DNA of 16,929 nt, taken from the NCBI GenBank assembly GCA_900550525.1, contig URSN01000032.1, forward strand, positions 1 through 16,929, written 5' to 3'. The stretch is from an uncultured Eubacteriales bacterium. GTDB lineage: Bacteria; Bacillota; Clostridia; Christensenellales; CAG-138. The notes under the pieces were generated by a model, which made no database searches, had not been told where the DNA came from, and worked only from the letters and a program-made list of their open reading frames with translations. Positions 14,537 to 16,929 of the stretch are shown here, piece after piece (positions within the stretch are counted from its first letter, which is position 1; every line of letters begins with the position of its first letter). The position numbers and the translations under genes were made by a program.

Positions 14537-15682
14537 TTACAGATACGGCACGGGGTTGTGGGGGATGTGGTCGATGTGGAGCTCGTAGTGCAGGTGTGGG
14601 CGTTCGTCGGCATCGTCCGGCTCGGCGAGCACGGCGACGGCTTCGCCGCGGAACACGCGCTGATGCAGCTCCACCTGCGCGTCGGCGCAGTGCGTCAGCC
14701 GGGAGACAAAGCCGTTGCCATGGTCGATGTCGATGACAAAGCCGTACTCCCCGCGCTCGCCGCAATAGACGACGATGCCCTCCTCCGGCGCAAGGATCTC
14801 CGTGCCGGCGCGCGCCTGATAGTCCACGCCCCAGTGCATGCTGCCCTCGCGCGTGCCGAAATAGGAGCTGATGCGCCCGTTGCGGATGGGCGCGGTGAAC
14901 GAGAGTCCTTCGGCCTCGCGGCCCGCCGCGCCCTCGTCCCGATCCGGCTCGCCGCCGGGGTCCGCCGCCCGATAGACGCCCGTGCGCACGATCGTCGTGC
15001 GCGCCTCGGTGAGCGGCTCGGTGACCGGGTCGCTGCCGGAGACGAGCGTGCCGGCGCTGTAGGTCAGCTCCGTCACCGTCGCCACATAGGAGGGCGCGCC
15101 AAGCTGTGAGATGATGCGCGTGCCGCGCGCGAGCGCGGCGTCCTCGCTCGTCTGCTCGGGCGCGGCGTCCACCGGCTGGATCTCGCGCCGCTCCGTATCG
15201 CAGCGCACCGGGATGAGCGTCGCGTCCGCCAGCAGCCGCTCGAGCGCGTCCTGCGGGTCGGAGAGCTGCAGCGCGCCGGACGCCTCGACGATGACCAGCG
15301 TGCAGTCAAACGTGGCGTACAGCGTGCGCTCCGTCTCGCTTTCGATGCGGCTTTGCTCCAGATATTCGGCCAGCAGCGCCTCCGCCTGCGCGTGCGAATC
15401 GAGCGCGCACACCGGCGCGCCGTCGCAGAGCACCTCCACCGCGCCCGCCGGCAGCGCATAGCGCAGCGGCGTCGGCTCCGGCGTGGGCTCAAGGCGCAGG
15501 ATCTCCGGCTCGCGCTCCTCGATCAGCTCGACGCTGTCCGTCCCGTCCCCGGCCGCCTGGCCGCCTGCCCGGCCGCCGGTGAGCAGCGCCACAAGGCACA
15601 GCCCCGCCAGCAGCGCGGCCGTCAGCAACGTGCACAGGAGCGTGAAATTCGGCTTTCGCCCTTGCTTTTTTTCCTGTTCCAT
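14537..15682 (-). CDS. Membrane-anchored M23 (LytM/SpoIIQ-like) peptidase
   Basis: A 381-residue envelope protein. A basic N-terminus is followed by one hydrophobic segment (about residues 13-36), which anchors it or serves as a signal peptide. A Pro/Glu linker and a region around 75-170 of unknown fold come next, then a segment near 185-235 resembling G5-type repeats (weak). The C-terminal M23 domain has zinc ligands His283 and Asp287 (MHWGVD), His331 (LTHC) and the HLHYELH pair His363/His365, all intact, so it is likely an active peptidoglycan endopeptidase. ATG 15682 is preferred; a TTG at 15694 would sit almost on the GAAGGAA ribosome site. It is 22 bases downstream of the SH3b gene, so both form a wall-related operon, convergent with the aminotransferase gene. 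Confidence 0.88.
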   Translation of the reverse strand: MEQEKKQGRKPNFTLLCTLLTAALLAGLCLVALLTGGRAGGQAAGDGTDSVELIEEREPEILRLEPTPEPTPLRYALPAGAVEVLCDGAPVCALDSHAQAEALLAEYLEQSRIESETERTLYATFDCTLVIVEASGALQLSDPQDALERLLADATLIPVRCDTERREIQPVDAAPEQTSEDAALARGTRIISQLGAPSYVATVTELTYSAGTLVSGSDPVTEPLTEARTTIVRTGVYRAADPGGEPDRDEGAAGREAEGLSFTAPIRNGRISSYFGTREGSMHWGVDYQARAGTEILAPEEGIVVYCGERGEYGFVIDIDHGNGFVSRLTHCADAQVELHQRVFRGEAVAVLAEPDDADERPHLHYELHIDHIPHNPVPYL

Positions 15683-15704
15683 CGGCCGATGCAAATTCCT
15701 TCGT

Positions 15705-16383
15705 TTACTCCATGATCAGGCACTTGGCCACGCAGTAGCCCTGCCTGCCGTTATAGGTGACGTACGCCCACTCGCCGCTGATGCTGTGCACCGTGACCGT
15801 ATAGCCGATGCGCATGGCGGCAAGCAGCGCGGAATCCGACCCCGGCTCGCTGCGAAGGCTCAGCAATCCCGTGTTCACCACGCCCTGCCCGGTCGCGGAC
15901 GGCGCGCCGCCATCCCCGTCCCCGGCTGCATGGAGCGTCACATACTTGCCGAACACATAGCCCTCAAGCCCGCTCTCCTCCACGCGCACGCGGTACCAGC
16001 TGCCCTCGCTGCCGAGGATGGTGAGCGCCGTGCGCCTGTCGAGCCTGCCGAGGCTCGCATAGGACGTGGAGGGGCCGGTGCGGATGTTCACGGCCGAGGC
16101 GTTCACCTGCCCGCGCGCAAGCGCCGCATCGGAGGTGACGGCCACATAGTCGGAATGGATATAACCGGTCTGCCCGGTCGCGTCCACACGCACGGCGTAC
16201 CACTCGCCGGAGAGGCCGCTCACGGGCAAAATGGTGCTGCTGCGCAGCGTGGCGAGGCTCGCGCTCGCGGCGGAGGGCCCCTTGCGCAGGTTGACCGAGC
16301 TGCCCTTAACGCGGGCGGAGGCCGGCTGCGGTTCGGCCGGGCCGGACGGATCGCCGCCGTCCTCCACCAACTCCTCCTGCAGG
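15705..16383 (-). CDS. SH3b-repeat cell-wall protein, N-terminus lost at the sequence join
   Basis: Three bacterial SH3 (SH3b) domains are visible, each beginning with a VNLRKGPS/VNIRTGPS/LSLRSEPGS strand and containing a GEWYAVR/GSWYRVR/GEWAYV strand: roughly 16300-16140, 16110-15945 and 15895-15710. Such domains bind peptidoglycan peptides. The protein ends in CLIME. No acceptable start or signal peptide is present: the first possible codon (TTG 16370) lies inside an acidic linker, and the frame meets a stop at 16421-16419 only after crossing into the foreign AT-rich DNA. The true gene therefore extended further, and its beginning is missing. The downstream partner is the M23 peptidase. Confidence 0.85.
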
Positions 16384-16384
16384 G
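16376..16384. other. Join between high-GC genome and AT-rich RHS sequence
   Basis: The minus-strand SH3b frame is coherent up to about 16383, and RHS homology on the plus strand begins at 16385 or one codon earlier. Base composition shifts from well over 60% GC to under 40% within a few bases, with no tRNA, transposase or inverted repeats. The join contains CCTGCAGG (16376-16383), a PstI/SbfI site, which may be chance or a ligation scar. Confidence 0.75.
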
Positions 16385-16929
16385 AAAAACTTTTCGGAGA
16401 ATGTGACGGATTATGACCTCAATGGCAATATCAGGGGATTACAGCGTTATGGTAAAGTCGGCAGTAATGCCTATGTCAAGATAGATGATTTGTCCATCAC
16501 TTAAGTTGGTATTCAATTTAATAATGTGACTGATGCGGCTACTGATCCTCTTTATAGTGGTGTATTCAATTTTGTTGATGGCAATAAAAGTTCCATTCAG
16601 GAGTATAAGTTCGATGCAAATAGTAATTTGGTGCAAGATTATAATAAGAAAATCGCTAAGATTCAATATAATAGTTTAAATTTGCCAAGTGCGTTGCTGT
16701 TTATGAATGGTAATCGTGCCGATTATTTATTTAGTTCTGATGGTATGAAACGACGAGTAACTCATAAGACGGCTATCGCTAATATTTCTGTTCCAATGGG
16801 GCAGATAAAGGATTTGACTGGTAGCCAGATCTCTCAAACTCATACTACAGATTATTGCGGTAATGTAATCTATGAGAATGGAACCCTTAGTAAAATTCTT
16901 ACTGAAGAGGGTTATGTAACTCTCAGTGG
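16384..16929 (+). pseudogene. Fragment of a Bacteroidota-type RHS/YD-repeat protein, with an in-frame stop
   Basis: AT-rich DNA unlike the rest. The frame starting at 16385 reads KNFSENVTDYDLNGNI, then RYGKVGSNAYVKIDDL, PLYSGVFNFVDGN, NGNRADYLFSSDGMKRRVTH and DYCGNVIYENGTLSKI, the classic pattern of RHS-repeat proteins of Bacteroides/Prevotella relatives. It is open to the right edge except for a TAA at 16502-16504, where I would expect a tyrosine codon. Upstream coding is absent because the left side is a different genome. It could be a decayed RHS cassette, or a read error at low coverage. RHS proteins are large secreted or toxin-carrying polymorphic proteins; no toxin tip is in view. Confidence 0.8.

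Noticed and set aside
16376..16929. Insertion of a mobile element or horizontally gained RHS toxin locus into the SH3b gene
   Set aside because: No transposase, terminal repeats, target duplication or tRNA is seen, and the other end is not in the window. A chimeric join is the simpler explanation.
1..16929. CRISPR arrays, tRNA or rRNA genes, prophage or defence systems
   Set aside because: None found by eye: no regular spaced repeats, no cloverleaf-like or rRNA-like stretches, and no phage or defence-type proteins.

Overview
The window reads as a fragment of a high-GC, gut-type Clostridia-like Bacillota genome, probably a metagenome contig. Evidence is the GC-rich coding, strong AGGAGG-type ribosome sites, sigma-A-like promoters, a lipoprotein-anchored ABC transporter, and SH3b/M23 wall proteins. 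No species is assigned. From about 16,384 to the end the DNA changes abruptly to AT-rich sequence coding for a Bacteroidota-style RHS/YD-repeat protein. That join is most likely an assembly or library chimera and should not be treated as part of the same genome.

Layout. (1) Positions 1-7658, minus strand: one transporter-led operon. In transcription order it holds a lipoprotein substrate-binding protein, an ATPase with a TOBE tail, a fused two-domain permease, a Cof-type HAD phosphatase, a second HAD hydrolase, and two tandem paralogous amidohydrolases, the last running off the left edge. (2) Positions 7659-7990: a non-coding region with the promoter, operator and long structured leader of that operon. 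(3) Positions 7991-8917, minus strand: an AraC-family regulator with an apparently leaderless mRNA. (4) Positions 8918-13121, plus strand: a divergent amino-sugar phosphate operon of nagB, two tandem nagA paralogues and a SIS-domain protein. It is followed by a DegT-type sugar aminotransferase to 14519. (5) Positions 14537-16383, minus strand: an SH3b-repeat protein cut by the join, and an M23 peptidase. (6) Positions 16384-16929: the foreign RHS fragment.

How it fits together. The transporter operon and the nag operon flank the AraC-type gene. Both promoters carry the same layout: two half-sites of type YTRCATSG exactly 21 bp apart, a TGGC-type poor -35, and a -10 whose first base is exactly 28 bp downstream of the first base of the second half-site. 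This is how class II AraC-family activation sites look, and it argues that the regulator controls both operons as one regulon. The transporter belongs to the AfuABC/FbpABC class, in which AfuABC moves hexose phosphates. The cluster has no kinase or PTS but contains two phosphatases and enzymes acting on N-acetyl-amino-sugar 6-phosphates. A testable reading is uptake of a phosphorylated (amino) sugar, or of a related phosphate ester, that is processed by the two NagA paralogues, NagB and the SIS protein. The amidohydrolase substrates are unknown.
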